From positions 6,143,001 to 6,207,000 of the forward strand of contig JAGUCH010000008.1 of the NCBI GenBank assembly GCA_019096065.1: 64,000 bases of DNA, in the 5' to 3' direction. The stretch's first letter is position 1. Every line of letters starts with the position of its first letter. Shown one piece after another: positions 1 to 13,553 of this stretch. The notes beneath the pieces were generated by a model. It was not told where the DNA came from. It saw nothing but the letters and a program-made list of their open reading frames with translations, and did not search any database. The translations under genes were made by a program, and so were the position numbers. The DNA comes from Paracyclopina nana. Taxonomy: Eukaryota > Arthropoda > Copepoda > Cyclopoida > Cyclopettidae.

Positions 1-1496
1 TGATTGTGATCTTAGATTTGCTGGCTGATCAGGATGACTTTGCTCAAATAAATGCCACAGATGCCATCTTGTGTTTTTTGCCCCATATCAATACACCAGA
101 TCAAGCCTTATAGAAAAAAAGTGATTATTATGAGCATAAAAGTGGCACTTTTCAAGCTTGGAGCCTTGTAAAAGAACAATGGCGGTCAAGTCAAAAATGT
201 AATTCCATGTTCTGGGCACCCTAAAACTTGCTATAATCAAGCCGCCCTTTTTACAACTCAAGGCACAGTGTGTCATTTAGTCTGTACTTTACTCATACTG
301 CTAAAACTTTGTGAGGAGCCACACTGTGGCGAAGCTCACACACATAGTATAAAATTCAATTCTGCCCACCTTTATAAAATATATCTCAGCTCTGAAGTCA
401 TGAATTTTAATCTGCCCCAATCATCAATAGGGATTGATTTCAGCCAGGTGATTTTCATTCCACAAACATCTGGCAACGCTACATGCATTAAAAGAGCTGT
501 GTTCAAAATATTCATCTGGTAGCTATGTTTCACCAAAAGCGTTATCTGAAAAGAGGTTAAGGTCTATTGTCAGGATTAGCCAGGAAGCTCTGCCATACAG
601 CCTAAAAAATGAATCTAGTCTGGCAGCTCTGTTTTACTGAAGGCCTTATCCCAAAACAGATCAAGCTCATAAACAACAGTTCTCTTTTGGGTAATAACCC
701 TTGTAGCGGATTTATTGCAAGAACTTGGAAATTTGATTCCTTGTTGAGAGACACAAAAAAGGGAGACATTTCAAGTAGTTATTCCACCTTTTTTTTCTTC
801 AACTCATGTAATTTCAGCCCATTTTCCACCACTACTTCTACTACTGCAACAACAATTTCAGCAGGTCCAGGTGAGTTGTGGGCAAAAACAATTCAAGTAC
901 ACCCCCTAAAAGCTAAGAAGGTAAAATAACTTTCCCTTTGGTGTGAATTTAGAATTTAGTGCCAAATGTGAGACTTTGGGTCAACAAGAGATCGATCCAA
1001 ATTGCAAGGTGGGCTCTTTCATGAGCACAGTCAATCATCCATAAGTCTATCATTTTCTTGAGAAACTTTTTCACCCCGCCCAAAAAAGTGTATTTCACAC
1101 CAAAAACCAAGTCAAAAAATATAAAACCATATCCTCAAGGGTGGAGCTATTTTGTTGGAGACATTGTACTTTAAAGATAACGTATTCATTCCATCGATCA
1201 ATAAATATGTCATCATATGGCTCACCTAATGGAGATTACATCAAAATGTGGAATCTGGCTCTAATTCGTTGCAGGCTTCAACCATAAATCAAAGCTGCCC
1301 TGTAGCTACATTGTAGCTCATTCGACATTCAAATGGGTGAAGCTTTAATAGGGATGACTCGGCAGATCTGGATAATTTAGTCAATGCCAAAGATTACCAA
1401 AGCTGCAAAGATTTTAGGTCACATTTTTCATATCAAAGCCACAAATAAAGTGTAGTACTGAACGCCTTTAGGAGTCATATTAGGCTCCATATGATA
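1..1496. other. AT-rich stretch, no gene recognised
   Basis: Only short open frames (up to 106 codons) occur here. None shows a recognisable domain or a convincing chain of splice sites. I see nothing functional in it. Confidence 0.5.
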
Positions 1497-1895
1497 ATGA
1501 AGTCAAAACTCTGACTTCAATTGATAATAAGTCTGACTTGACTTGATAAGAAGTCTGACTTGACTAGATAAGAAGTCTGACTTGACTTGATAAGAAGTCT
1601 GACTTGACTAGATAAGAAGTCTGACTTCACTATATAAGAAGTCTGACCTGACTTGGTAGGAAGTCTGACTTTACTTGATAAGAAGTCTGACCTGACTTGG
1701 TAGGAAGTCTGACTTCACTGGATAGGAAGTCTGACTTCACTGGATAGGAAGTCTGACTTCACTTAACAGAAAGTCTGACCTGACTTGGTAGGAAGTCTGA
1801 CTTCACTTGATAAGAAGTCTGACTTCACTTGATAAGAAGTCTGACTTCACTGGATAGGAAGTCTGACTTCACTGGATAAGAAGTCTAACTTCACC
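1497..1895. repeat. 22-bp minisatellite
   Basis: About 17 tandem units of 22 bp are built on the core AAGAAGTCTGACTT followed by a variable GACTTGAT/CACTGGAT-type half. Units differ by a few substitutions (TTGATAAG, CTAGATAAG, TTGGTAGG variants). Variants are interleaved, which suggests expansion by unequal exchange. There is no open frame across it. It lies in gene-free sequence. Confidence 0.9.
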
Positions 1896-4800
1896 ATAGT
1901 ACATTAAGCTTGACTTCACTAAATTCACTGAATCTAATCAGAGTAAGAGTTCTAGGTCTCAGGCTTTTCAGGGATTCTGGCTTCTTTTAAAGGTTTGAAT
2001 CTTAGCTCAATTGCAGGCTTCTTCAAAAGGCCGTTTAGTATTTTCAAAGCTTCATTTTTCACTATTTTTATGTGGGCTTCTCCTTGCAGCGCGGATGATA
2101 GCTCCAACTTGAATCATGTTTATTTTACGTGGGCTTGAAATCTTCTTGATTGATGGATCCATTATGGCGGCCATTTTACTTCTGGCACTTGGACTAATTG
2201 CCAACAATCAGTAAATACATTTCGTGAAGTCCTACTGTGAAGTTTATGGATTAGGAATTAAATTTCCCTACACACTCACTATATGTGAATCAATAAATAT
2301 AAATCTTTTTGAATGGCTTCCTTGTCTATTTGTTGATGCAATGTCTTTATTTATGCCTTATACATATTCTACAAAAACTAAAATCAAATTACTGAATTTC
2401 AGCCCTTTTTTTCCTGTAATAAATTGACATCTCTTGGCGCTAAATGGGACATTAAATTGATGGGCTAGACCCACCAGGTAGCTCATGATAACAAGGTGAG
2501 TAGATCTTAATCATAATATTAAAAGCTGAAGCAGTTGAAGAAAATGAGCATGGTGTGTGAAAAATGCTTTTAAATGGGATCTAAAGCTGCAGCTGGGTCA
2601 AGACTTCTCCCACATAGAAATGCTGCATAACATGCTAGATACTGCAGCATCTCCCTCTCACGGGCCATTGATTACAATCGACCAAAATCATTGAAAAACC
2701 GCCTAAAATCAAGATTTATTTTGAACCCTCTCAATTTGGCGGAAGAATCGGTATTTATAATTTTATTGGCTGTTTTGTTGGCAAAATTCAACAATTGTTG
2801 ATAAAAGGCTAGATTTGCTGTGAAAAAGTCAATTTTCAAAATGTCTCTGCTCTAGGTTTTAAAAATCGATAGCTCTTTAAAATAAGAGAAAAATTCATAT
2901 TTTTCACTGTTTTTTGAATATTTACAAGAATTGAAGGAAATCGAATGGCGCTATAATAATGGACAGGATGCATGCATGATCCTCATGCGTAGATGAAAAT
3001 TGAGTTGATCTTAATGGTGATGGATCTTTGGGTAGATAGGCCATGGCTTGGCTTAAAAGGCCATTTATGTAGACAAAACACGTGCTGCAGCAGGTCGACA
3101 AATTGCAGGCCAAAGTCCATTTGTAATTGTCGAACCTTCCCAGTTTCCTCCCAAAAATTTGCACACCACGCCATGTGTGCTTCGCAAACTCTTTCGGCAA
3201 AAAATGTGCACATGCGGCCATTGTAATGAGATGCAATAGTTATTGAGTAATTTCAGCTCTGCCTACTTGTTTAAGCGCCTCAAAATTGGAATTAATTAGG
3301 GTAATTAGCATATGGTGAGCAAATGTACCTGATACCAAAGATACGCCCCTTTCCAACAATGTGCACAGGATAAAAAAGATATTTATTCATGATGTCGCAG
3401 GTGACAAAGTCAGCGATATTAGCACAAGCTTAAGAACCTCAATTGCACTTTCGCTACATTTGAGTTTCCCAAAGCTCGCAAAAGAATATTACATTTTTTG
3501 CCCATGCACAAAAATGGCTTTCTATGCGATGAAATCATGAGATGCTGCCGCAAAGCAATAATAAAAAGGGCTAGTTGAGTCACACTTGTCGTCATTTATT
3601 GATCAATGATGATTTGAGGTGTTGGGTTTTGTGCACCATTAGCAAGTGATTAGAGTGAATTATGTGGCCAATTCCATTAGGTCTCGCTTTTGCCCACCCA
3701 CTCCTTGGCACACGTCAACAATGCGGCAATGCTGAACATCCCCAAGGGGACAAGCGCCCAAGCGCATGAAAAATGAATTCCACCATCCTAGCATGTAGAT
3801 CACTTTTTTTTCGCCCTATAACAGCTACATGGTGATTTCAACGCACGGAAAGCCTTTTATGAAAATGAGCAGTAATAGCAATCATCCTTGGCAAGCTTTG
3901 AGAAACTCAAAAGTGCCAAAGGTTCAACTGAGGTCTATAAGTCAGGAAAAATCTTGCTTACTTTGTTAGCCACGACACCGCTTGAAAATTGCTTCTTTTG
4001 TCGATGCTGGTCAATTTCTACAAGGTTGCAGAGAATAATGATGCCATGATGTGATGATCATCTAAATTCCGGCTGATTTTCTCCCCTTCATCCAGAATTT
4101 ATCTGGCATTATTTCAAAGATAAAAGCCATAAATTGGCCAACAACGCCTCATTCCCACATAAATATAAAGAAACTAATGAAGCCATATCAAGTACATTTG
4201 TTCAATTAATTTGGCCAGGGCGGTTACCAAAATAATAATAATAATGGTAATAATTATTAGCATCTCCTCCCTTTTCTGCATTTGGCAACACACCCCTTTT
4301 GCATTTGTCTTCAGACTAATTGAGCCAAGCTATGAGGATTTATCTATGCTGACTTAGGGTTCCCAACTTTAGTCATTCAATGGGATTTTTCTAGCCTTCT
4401 TAAAAAAGGAATTTGCTCTGTAAAAAATCCAATTTTCCAAGTGAAAATATTGGAAGTGTCAACTGATGATGAGATAGGCATACTGAGCCATGTAAATATC
4501 GTAGCCAAATGCAAAACCCATGATGGCCAATTAGGCCATATATGAGTAGCAAACACACAATGTCGTTGTTTTTTCAATCAATGGAAAATAGAAAGTGGCA
4601 TTCCTAGGGAATTGGAGATTCTCCTCGTGCAATTTTTGATTCGTTTATCATTTGGCGAAGCCATGTTTACCCACACATTGACACAATAGGGTCAAAGAAA
4701 AATGGAATGTTTGTCAGCCGAGATCACGAGCTTTGAGAAACTAATTGGGAATATTGAGAGAGAAACTCACGAATTCCCTATAAGGCAATGTTGTTGTTGC

Positions 4801-6807
4801 CTAGCTGTTGATCACCATCCATTCATTGAAATGTCGAATAAATCATTGAAATGTACGCATATTATTATCATTTTTATCAATTGGCATTCGTGGGTTTATG
4901 ATTTCTTGCATTGCATAACATGGCTCAGTTTATCACGAACATCTTGTGTTGACTCTTTTGATATTTGTATTCGGATAATTGGATTTGCTTATAAAAAAAT
5001 TCTTTTGGACGATGAGAAAAAAAATCGTTTGTGGGCATCAAAAAGGAATTCATTATTAGGTGAGTGCGAAGTGAAAAATTCCTATGTAAATAAGAGTTGG
5101 AAGGGTCTGAAAAACATGACATATGTATCAAGTCAAGAATGTTGATTCATTGGAGCATGCTTAAAAGCATCTACTGCTATTTACTCCCCCAGATTGCTAC
5201 ATCAAGATAGAACAGCCAAAAAAGAATTCCTCCTGCCTTTTGCAAAAGGTCAAGAATGAGGCTGAGTTGATGAGTGCTCCAGATTATTCTTCTCAGCAAC
5301 ATCTCAGTGATTGACACTTCTCAGCCAAAGCTGACAGCAGCATCTTCTGGTAACTCTGGTTTCAGTTTACATTTTATTCAACGCTAAACGCAATATGAAT
5401 TTTGGTGGGAATCTTGGATTTGGAACATATTTTGATTTCAATTATTTTAGCCTAACTCATGAAGCTTGAAAAAAAATTGAATCTAGGCTTATTTTAAGAT
5501 AGACACCCTTCATCTCTTTTGTGAATTATACTAGCTATTTGCCTATTGAAAAAAGATTGTTTCACGCTTTGAGCCACGTGTAGGTAGTTGAAAATGGGCT
5601 AGCTACTTCTAATAAAATGCATCTTGCCATAAAACAATAAAGAGCTTGAAGAATTGTATAAAATCCGACAGGATTAACCGTGCCCTATCTAGCATCTGCA
5701 GATTGATGCGGTGTTCATCTCGGCTTAAGATTTGGCTTAAATATTTTAGTACGGGCAAAATGACTTATTTTCATCAAATGTAATGAGACTTAAAATTGAG
5801 TTTCTAGTTAGGAAAGCTGACATTTTAAATCTCAAAGCTCAGTAATTCAGCTATAATTATTTTCATACTTATTTTAAGTTTCTCGCAATGAGGTGCCAAT
5901 CGAGCGTTGATTTCTGAGGCTAATTCAGTGTGAACTCATTTTTTTGTTTGCCTTCACGATTTGCCACAATAAACTCACCGTGAGAACACTGAAAATGATC
6001 ATAGCAGCTAATTTTTCCAATTGTGTGGGCGACAGAAGAGCTCAAAAGTTGATCTGTCATCTTGAACTCAATGTGGGGCAAATTCAACCTTGACAGAAAA
6101 AAGCTTCACTAGTCCAAATAAAGCTCAATTTTTTTGATACACCTTTTTATCAGCCAAGAACCAATGGCAGAAAATGAGAAGAAGAAAATCACCTTGATAA
6201 TAAAATTGGTGAATTTTGAATGAGATTTCTGGCCTGATGATCAGCAAAACCATTAATTCACAATGGAGTGAACAAATGGTATTTGAAAAATGCACTGTGC
6301 ATTACTGGCTGCATCTCTCAACTTCAATTTGCCTTAATGATTCCTGACAACTCAATATGTACAACTTGATAAAATTTGGAAAGTGGAATTTAATTAATTT
6401 TGATGAATGAGCAGCCCAAAATTAATAGGCTGAGAATCATCACCTGCCAAAAGTTGACTATCAGAGGAATTGCCTTAAAAAACTCCCCTCAGTTTTACTA
6501 GAGTTCTTGCAGATGAAGATGAGAACACACTTGAGAGATAAGGTGACATGGCAGCAAAAAAAGAAGAGAGACCTTTTTTCACACTAATCCCACTGTGTGC
6601 TTGAAAATGCTGACACAACAACCCCATGATGGCCATATTGGAAAACAGATCCCACTTCTGTTTGTTGAATATGGAATACATTTGATTGCACTTGACGTAC
6701 TTTTTGTAAGTCATATCTATATAATAAAGCTTATCTCAATCATGATTTGCATTTTAACCAGTTCAGTCTTGATGCAGGGCACTCCTTAAAGAAGTACGCA
6801 TAATTTT
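1896..6807. other. Gene-free stretch
   Basis: AT-rich sequence with short scattered ORFs on both strands. The longest is 147 codons at 4702-5145, of low complexity and unrecognised. A short (ATA/AAT)n run lies near 4230. No conserved domain or multi-exon structure was found. Confidence 0.45.
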
Positions 6808-7509
6808 GAGCAAAAAAAGGCATTTGATGCCATCATTTCTCATACTGAAGGATCAAAAGCTGGAATTTTTTGAGGGACAATCTTGTCATCAGCTGCTTTT
6901 TGCTTCTTCAATTTAAATTGACTTGGAGAAATTGCTTTTTGTCCGATTCACATGGCTTGTTTATTCGACATTTTTTCTCTGTTTAACAGCGATTATCGAA
7001 AGGCAAAATTGGGGAGTGGGAGGAGGTGGAGGATTTGGGACCACAAAAATCCACTCAACAAAGTTTAAAGTGGCTTAAAAGCTTGATTAGTTTTGGGATG
7101 GCTCGCTTAGGGATTTGTGGCTTCCACCCAAAATCCATGAGCTTTGTGTCGACAAATGGACCTTTTGTCACGTGCTTCAGATTTTGGATGTTGTGATGTG
7201 CATGCCTTTGGCGAGTAGGTGTCAGCCCCTAACTTTTGGACGCCTATCCATGAAAGTTTGACCAGGAAATTTGCGCAATCCAGCCCACCTAGCTGGCTGA
7301 AGAATGTTAATCTGGATTCAACTCGAAAAGCCATCAATATTTCTGCTGTTGAGTCAACAAGGCCTCTGCGTCAATTTAAAAGCAAGATCTCCAAGTCAAT
7401 TTAAATTGAAGAAGCAAAAAGTAGCAGATGTCAAGATTGTCGCTCAGAAAATTCCAGCTTTCGATCTTTCAAAATGAGAAATGATGGCATCAAATGCCTT
7501 TTTTTGCTC
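6808..7509. mobile_element. 702-bp element with 132-bp terminal inverted repeats
   Basis: The left arm (6808-6939) and right arm (7378-7509) are reverse complements with roughly a dozen differences. Both start at the outer end with GAGCAAAAAAAGGCATTTGA and both end internally near CAATTTAAATTGACTTGGAG. The 438-bp centre contains no ORF I can recognise. No clear target-site duplication flanks the arms (left ...CATAATTTT, right GCACTAAA...). This is the structure of a non-autonomous DNA transposon or foldback element. The superfamily is unknown. Confidence 0.7.
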
Positions 7510-8499
7510 GCACTAAACATTGTTCGGAAAACCCTCATAATAATAACAAAAGCCAACTTTCAATACATTTGCTCCACTTGTCATGGAAGGCCAAATACTT
7601 GTCGCACGCCTATTAAACCTTGATTGGCATAACGCTCGCATTTAAAAGCATGCCTGATTTCATTTCAAATGCTCTTTTTTAAGCATCGCTTGTGATGCAG
7701 GAATATTTGAGTAGTTTTATGTCCTCTAGAAGGATTTCACTTAATAAATAAGGAGCACAAAAATACTTTAAAATTCCTGTGTGACAGTCAAAAAAAAAAA
7801 TAAAAAAATAAAACCTGCCTCAGCAAAAGGTACACTCATGTGTGCAAAAAGTTAAAAGTATCGAAGAAGTGCTTTTAGGCTACTCCACCCATGATTTTGA
7901 AATGTTCTGCTGCTATTTGTGGTTACTGTTCCTGACAACAACATATGTGACAGTAGATAAAGTTTGAGCTGGCCACTTTTCCATGACAAAACTTGATACA
8001 CGCCCTTCCCCTTCTGGCATAAAATGACTTTTCACTTAACTCAGCCAAACTGAGTCACATTTTGCAATGTTTGCATTGGGCTAATCAAAAAAATTTACTA
8101 TGCAAGAATTTGAAACGCCAGACAGAATGCTGAGTTTTGGCTATCTGATTGGTTTCCAGGCCATGCTACTTCTACAGCACACACACTCATTTATGCTAGA
8201 GTTTTACTGCCAATAAGCTAGATACCAACTACCAAATGAAGTCAAGCAAGGCATATCATTTTGCTAAAGCTCAACTTTGATAGGTTGCTAAAATGCTATT
8301 CTTCTTTGCTGGCGCATGATTTTTTTGCCTTTGTTCAGCTATACAGCAATAATAATAATAAGTATTTGACTCAGGTTTTCTCAATTATGCAGGCTTTTTG
8401 GTTGACTTATCAGGTTAGAAAAGCTTGTCAAGTTTAGATGCCCCACTCAGTTTGTTGTGTAATTCAGTTTTTAATCATTCATAGCTTGTTGCTTTGCAC
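7510..8499. other. Gene-free stretch
   Basis: AT-rich sequence with an A-run near 7791 and a (TAA)n-type microsatellite near 8349. No coding signal is seen. Confidence 0.4.
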
Positions 8500-8770
8500 A
8501 GTAACTCAAGTTGGCTCAGAGACTCAATTGGGCTCAGTAAATTAAGTTGGCTAAGTAACTCAAGTTGGCTCAGTAACTCAGCTTGGCTCAGTAACTCAAG
8601 TTGGCTCAGTAACTCAGCTTGGCTCAGTAACTCAGCTTGGCTCAGTAACTCAGCTTGGCTCAGTAACTCAGCTTGGCTCAGTAACTCAGCTTGGCTCAGT
8701 TACTCAGCTTGGCTCAGTAACTCAGCTCTACAAAGTAACTCAGCTCTGCTCAGTATCTCTGCTTTGCAGT
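8500..8770. repeat. 18-bp minisatellite
   Basis: Roughly 14 units of an 18-bp repeat (GGCTCAGTAACTCAGCTT). Because 18 is divisible by 3, one plus-strand frame stays open for 111 codons and reads as WLSNSA repeats. That open frame follows from the repeat and is not evidence of a protein. Units decay at both ends (CTCTACAAAG, CTTTGCAGTGG). Confidence 0.9.
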
Positions 8771-11554
8771 GGCTCAGCTTTAACTTGAACAATAACTCAT
8801 TTGTGAAAATAAGCCACTTAAATCCATAAATGGATCATGACAATGAAACCTAGCTTTTCATCGGTGTATCAGTGATGGTAGCCCGGTACTAAATGCTTAT
8901 TCACATGTTCTTCACTTTACTAATTCAAAAGAGAGAAAGCCTCCAAGAAAAGCTTAGCAGTAAAAGCACTCCTCGATTTGGTCATTGTCTGTTTTCACCT
9001 TCATTATCTGGCCATCAGAGCGAACAAAGTTGAGTTTTTCCATGTATTTTTTCTCTCGAGTATATTGGAGATTGATGGGTCATCGAGATGCTAATCTAGT
9101 CACTTTAGGCTTTGTTGCTATCCTCCATTTTTTGTATAACATTATTGGTCAGCTGCTGGCTGCTTTACTGGCCTTAAGGCTTATTGACCACTACTGCTGG
9201 CAATAAAGTGGATCCTGTCATTATGGCTTACAAGTTGTAAGTGGCAAAAACTCACCATTCATCCCTTAAAATTCGTCAAAAAAATCTGCTTACAGAATCC
9301 TACAAGATCTAGAAAACTTTTTTTTTGTATTTATGACTTAAAAGGCAATGAAGAGAATCTGACAATTTTTGAACAAATTCAGGCCAAGATTTCACAATTT
9401 AGCATTTTTAAGCCTTTTAAAGAAGAATCTTTTAAAAAAGGGGGGAGAAAGGTCATTGGCTCTTTTTTAAGGAAGGCACCCTGTAGCTTTGCACAGGGTG
9501 TGTTAAAGACACGTGTAATTTGAACACAATGGGTGAATTTTTGCTGCCTTGGCTCATTAGAGCGCCATTTTGGCACCATTTGTGTAGGTTGACTTCAATA
9601 TTGATGAATTGTTGAAAGAAACCTTTTCTTCTTCTTGTTATTAATTGCTTGTTTTTCAAGCGTGTCACTCTCCACGTGTCATTTTTCAAACACTGAGCAT
9701 GCATAAACATTTCTCACATACTTCACTACTGCTGTGAAGCCACAGCAGCAAACAAAAAAGAGGTCAGAAAGTGATTAAATAAAAGAGAATTAAACTTATA
9801 TGAAAGCAATAGAAGTATTCCAAAGTTATGCACGGCTTCGTTTACAACAAAATAACATTAAAAGTCTGTCAAGTTCTAAAATTCTATTTTCATATCTAAA
9901 ATATTTTTACGTGGGCAATGTCGTTCAGTTTAAATAATGTGGGAGGGCAAAAAATTGAGGATTTTCCCAGAGAAAATAAAAGAATTTATGACCAGAGATG
10001 TGATTGCTTCCATGTTGGAGGTCTTCTCAAATCAGGCTAATTTGAGTGGAGAAATTTGAAATTTGATCAGTACTTCTCTTTGACCAGTTGAGGTAGTAAT
10101 TGAAATTCCTATATTATATATTGCCTTCGGATTAATGGGGAGCTATTTTTGAGATAGGATCTATGAATTCTTAATCAGCCCAACTTTACAACCCTATTTT
10201 ACATAGTTTCCACTTATCTGTAGCTACCATCAACAGGGGCTTCAAATTGGCAGCAGTAATGCACACATGTTTCTGGGTTTTCAATATCAGTCACAAAGCC
10301 CCAAAAAGTATGAGATTATAATTTTTTTTCGTCCCTGCCCAATTGAGAAAAGATTCTAAGCGCTCAAAGTATTCAACAATAAACCTTTAAAAATGTACAG
10401 ATTATCAAAAAAGTCATTTGACGAATAAAGCAGCATATTTTGTCACAATACTTGAAAGCGAATAATTTGTTTAAAACTAGCAAAGCTAAGATTTCACAGG
10501 TGATGAAAATAAGGTAACTTAGTTTATTTTTTGATAACTTCAACTAACATTTTCATGAATCTGGAAACTTTCCCATTACGTTAAGTACATTACATAAAAA
10601 CAAAGGCATAAATCCTTTCATCTTGCTTGAGTGTTCTCATGGTATTTTGTAATTTATGAAATATGACTCACACTGTGCAATGGCACCCCGGCAGCAGAAA
10701 ACAGGTACAAGAACTGGCTCAGGTCAAGGCTTATCTTGCATTTTACGCAGCTAACACGAAATTGTCTATCGCCAGATTTTCCTGTTCCCATATTCATAGA
10801 AATGTGGATGAAAGTTCACGAAAAATCCAGCTCATCAAGTTAAGTCTTTACATTTATATGAAATCTTTGCTTTCCAAGTATTCAAGCCAAAATCGACTTT
10901 CTGATCCGGAAAAATAAATAAATTGTAATTATAGCGTATTAGAATAATAAAAATAGAGATTCTTTAACTGCGGAATATATATTTCAAGTGAAACTACTTA
11001 TTTTTTATGAAATGAAATAACTTTTCAAAAATGTCAGTGCTTTGCTGTTCTTTTTGATGAATATTGGCTTTTATTGTTTTGCATGTTTGCTGAGCGCGAT
11101 TGTTCTACTGGAATGTGAGAGAAAAACCATCAAACGTTTTGGGGTCAATGGTGCCCTTCAGGTGAGAAAAGCAGCCAAATTGTTGGCATACTGCTAGGCT
11201 GCTCTTTGACGACAAAACTTTGAGCAAATATTTGATAACATAGCTAGGAAAACTTGGCCTAGCTGATCATGGTGATTATGTGTGCAAGACTCCACCTCAC
11301 TAAATATGATCAAAAGCTTTATTATTAGAATGTCTACCAGCATTATTGAGTGCCCAGTCGCTTAACTTTTTTCCCTTTATTTTTTCCTGTTTAACATCAG
11401 TTCCTTTTGCAAACACAGCGAACTGTGTAATTATTCGCTAATGACAAAAATGTGGAGATTTCAACGCGTGGACCAATTGGCTGTTTACCTTTGTTTTCTA
11501 CTAAAAAACTTAAAGTTGTAAATGTCACGACTAATTCAGCAATTGGCAGACTTA
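8771..11554. other. Gene-free stretch
   Basis: No recognisable gene. Small ORFs (73 aa at 8985-9206, 85 aa at 9453-9710 minus, 84 aa at 10663-10917) lack domain features and flanking splice logic. Confidence 0.4.
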
Positions 11555-11773
11555 GGCCCTGTTAACCTGCAATATTATCAGCAAAATAACGCTCGATATT
11601 ATGCTGACATTTGCAAATATCCGGTATTTGTAAAATAATATTTCAGATTTTGACTTCGGAATCGATCTATTGGTGCCCAAAGCCATCCTGCACCAAAATA
11701 AAAAATTTCAGTTTCTCAGTATTTCTCTCTAATATTTTGCCAAAATAACGGCTATAATAAGCAGGTGAACAGG
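11555..11773. mobile_element. Tourist-like MITE, copy 1
   Basis: This 219-bp element matches the copy at 13554-13775 along its length at roughly 80-85% by eye. It begins GGCCCTGTTAACCTGC and ends GCAGGTGAACAGG. The ends are inverted repeats. The flanks are TTA on the left and TAA on the right, so the 3-bp duplication is imperfect here. No coding capacity. Confidence 0.65.
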
Positions 11774-13007
11774 TAAATACGTAAAAAAGCTAATTTAAGC
11801 AGTAATTTCATTGAAGAAAACTGAAAGCCTTTTCGCGAAAAAGCAATCAAATGTCATATCACTCTTGGCATGCAACGAAAACTATATCGAAAACAAAACT
11901 GTGTGTACAATTTCAGTGGATATCCTGCATATAAGCACATATAACTTAGTATGGTGCTTTAAAGTGAATCGACAAACATGAAAATTCATGAATGCAAACA
12001 TTTGGTTCCAGGAAGGCATAAAAGAAAGTGCAAAACACTCAACTGGTAACATTTTGGGTGGTGCCACCATTTTTCTGCGGAAAAGCACGGTTGCATTGTT
12101 TCAAATAAATCAAGGATAATTTTGTCAAGTCATTCACGCAAAAATAAAATTATGCCACGCTCATCTACAAATTAACTCTATCATCTCATTATTGCCTTGA
12201 TTCATTTTTTTTGCCAAAAAACCGACAAAATCTAAAATCAGCAATTAATGTGACTTGATAGTAATTTTCGCAAATTGGGATTCAGTCCTGCATAATGCAA
12301 TCATTGAAAGAAGCTTAAAATTGAGTAGTGTCCAGATTTTCGTATTTTACGCAGATGAACATTGCTTATTTGCCTTGCTCAGCTTCTCTTAATGCGATGG
12401 CCTTTTAAAAGAAGAAGTATTGAGAGTCATAAAGAAGATTTGCATCATTTATTCTTAGGTGTCGAACAGATCTGAGGAAACAATGGCAACTCCTTATGCT
12501 GAATGACAGCCATTTGAATATGCTACCACTATGCCTTTTTTCACATATCACATCGGGGTAAACGCCCCTTCAAAGCCTCCAATAGTATACGCACACACTT
12601 GATGTAAATATGGACACTTATATGGAAAACCTCATTCTCTTCCTCTTTGATGCCAAATTTCATAATTGAAAATATTTGAAAAATTGAAATTTGATATCGT
12701 AATTCAATTTCACCTAAATATTTGTCAGGGTTTTCTAGCAGCTTACCCCAGTGTGATTGACTATTCTTACTAAAATGGCAGGGGTTGTTAAAGTAGCCCC
12801 ACCAAAGAAACTGAAGATGAGGAACAGCTACTATAAATATCTCCATATTTTTTATGGAGCAAAAGGGAGAAGCAATAAAAAGAAGTCTTAATGATCTTGG
12901 CTCGTAAATGACCACAAAGCTCCCATTTATCACTTTTTTAAAAATACTATATTTTAAATTCTATCCTCAATGTTACAAAGCATCCATTTTTGCAAAATAT
13001 ACATATT
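11774..13007. other. Gene-free stretch
   Basis: Contains an unrecognised 130-codon minus-strand open frame at 12541-12933 with no domain features. Nothing else supported. Confidence 0.35.
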
Positions 13008-13152
13008 GGCTCATTATCTTCCGCGTCTTTGATCGTGACTTGGTTACGGTTGTTATCGCTTCTTATTTACTGACATCGCAACCTCGTCAGTAAATAAGAA
13101 CCGATAACAACCGCAACCAAGCCACGATCAAAGATGCGGAAGATAATGAGCC
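13008..13152. repeat. Near-perfect 67-bp inverted repeat (hairpin)
   Basis: Arms 13008-13074 and 13086-13152 are reverse complements at 63 of 67 positions, separated by an 11-nt spacer (ATCGCAACCTC). The outer ends read GGCTCATTATCTTCCGC and the inner ends TTATTTACTGAC. Transcribed, it would fold into a 67-bp stem. There are no obvious target-site duplications. It could be a foldback MITE or a small-RNA hairpin locus. Confidence 0.85.
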
Positions 13153-13553
13153 TTGTTGTTTGTTTTGACTTTTATTTAGATATCGCAAATCAAATGTCCC
13201 TTAAAATGAGCATCAGTTGTTACTTATTTTAATTTATTTTCTGTTTTGAAAACTATGATTAGAAAAAAGTCACAATGAAATGTAGATGAGCAGGGCTGAC
13301 TGGTTGGGGTTGGCTCCTTTTTTTCCTTCTCAGCAGCTGAGTTATGACATTTGTTGATGTTGTCTCGAATGGCCCACAATTACAATTATGGCAATGGCTT
13401 TTTTGCATCTGACAAATTAAAAGGTAATGCTTTTGTCATGGAAATCAAGAGGAGGACCCCACACATCCATTTATGCGCCGTTCATCTATGTAAAAACCAT
13501 AACGAATCTTGCCAAAAATCTCTCTTTAGCTTTCATTCAGTTTCTAAAATTAA

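Noticed and set aside
1497..1895. CRISPR-like array
   Set aside because: The units are contiguous 22-bp tandem repeats with no unique spacers, and the genome is eukaryotic.
4702..5145. 147-aa plus-strand ORF as a gene
   Set aside because: The longest frame in the first 14 kb, but of uneven composition, with no recognisable motif or flanking exon signals.
8494..8829. 111-aa WLSNSA repeat protein
   Set aside because: It is produced by an 18-bp tandem repeat. There is no initiation context, domain or splice evidence.
8939..9050. Short minus-strand coding-like stretch (MEKLNFVRSDGQIMKVKTDN...) as a terminal exon
   Set aside because: It reads like protein for about 29 residues, but no upstream exon or domain could be tied to it.
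12541..12933. 130-aa minus-strand ORF as a gene
   Set aside because: No domain, signal peptide or supporting splice sites, and its composition looks like random AT-rich sequence.
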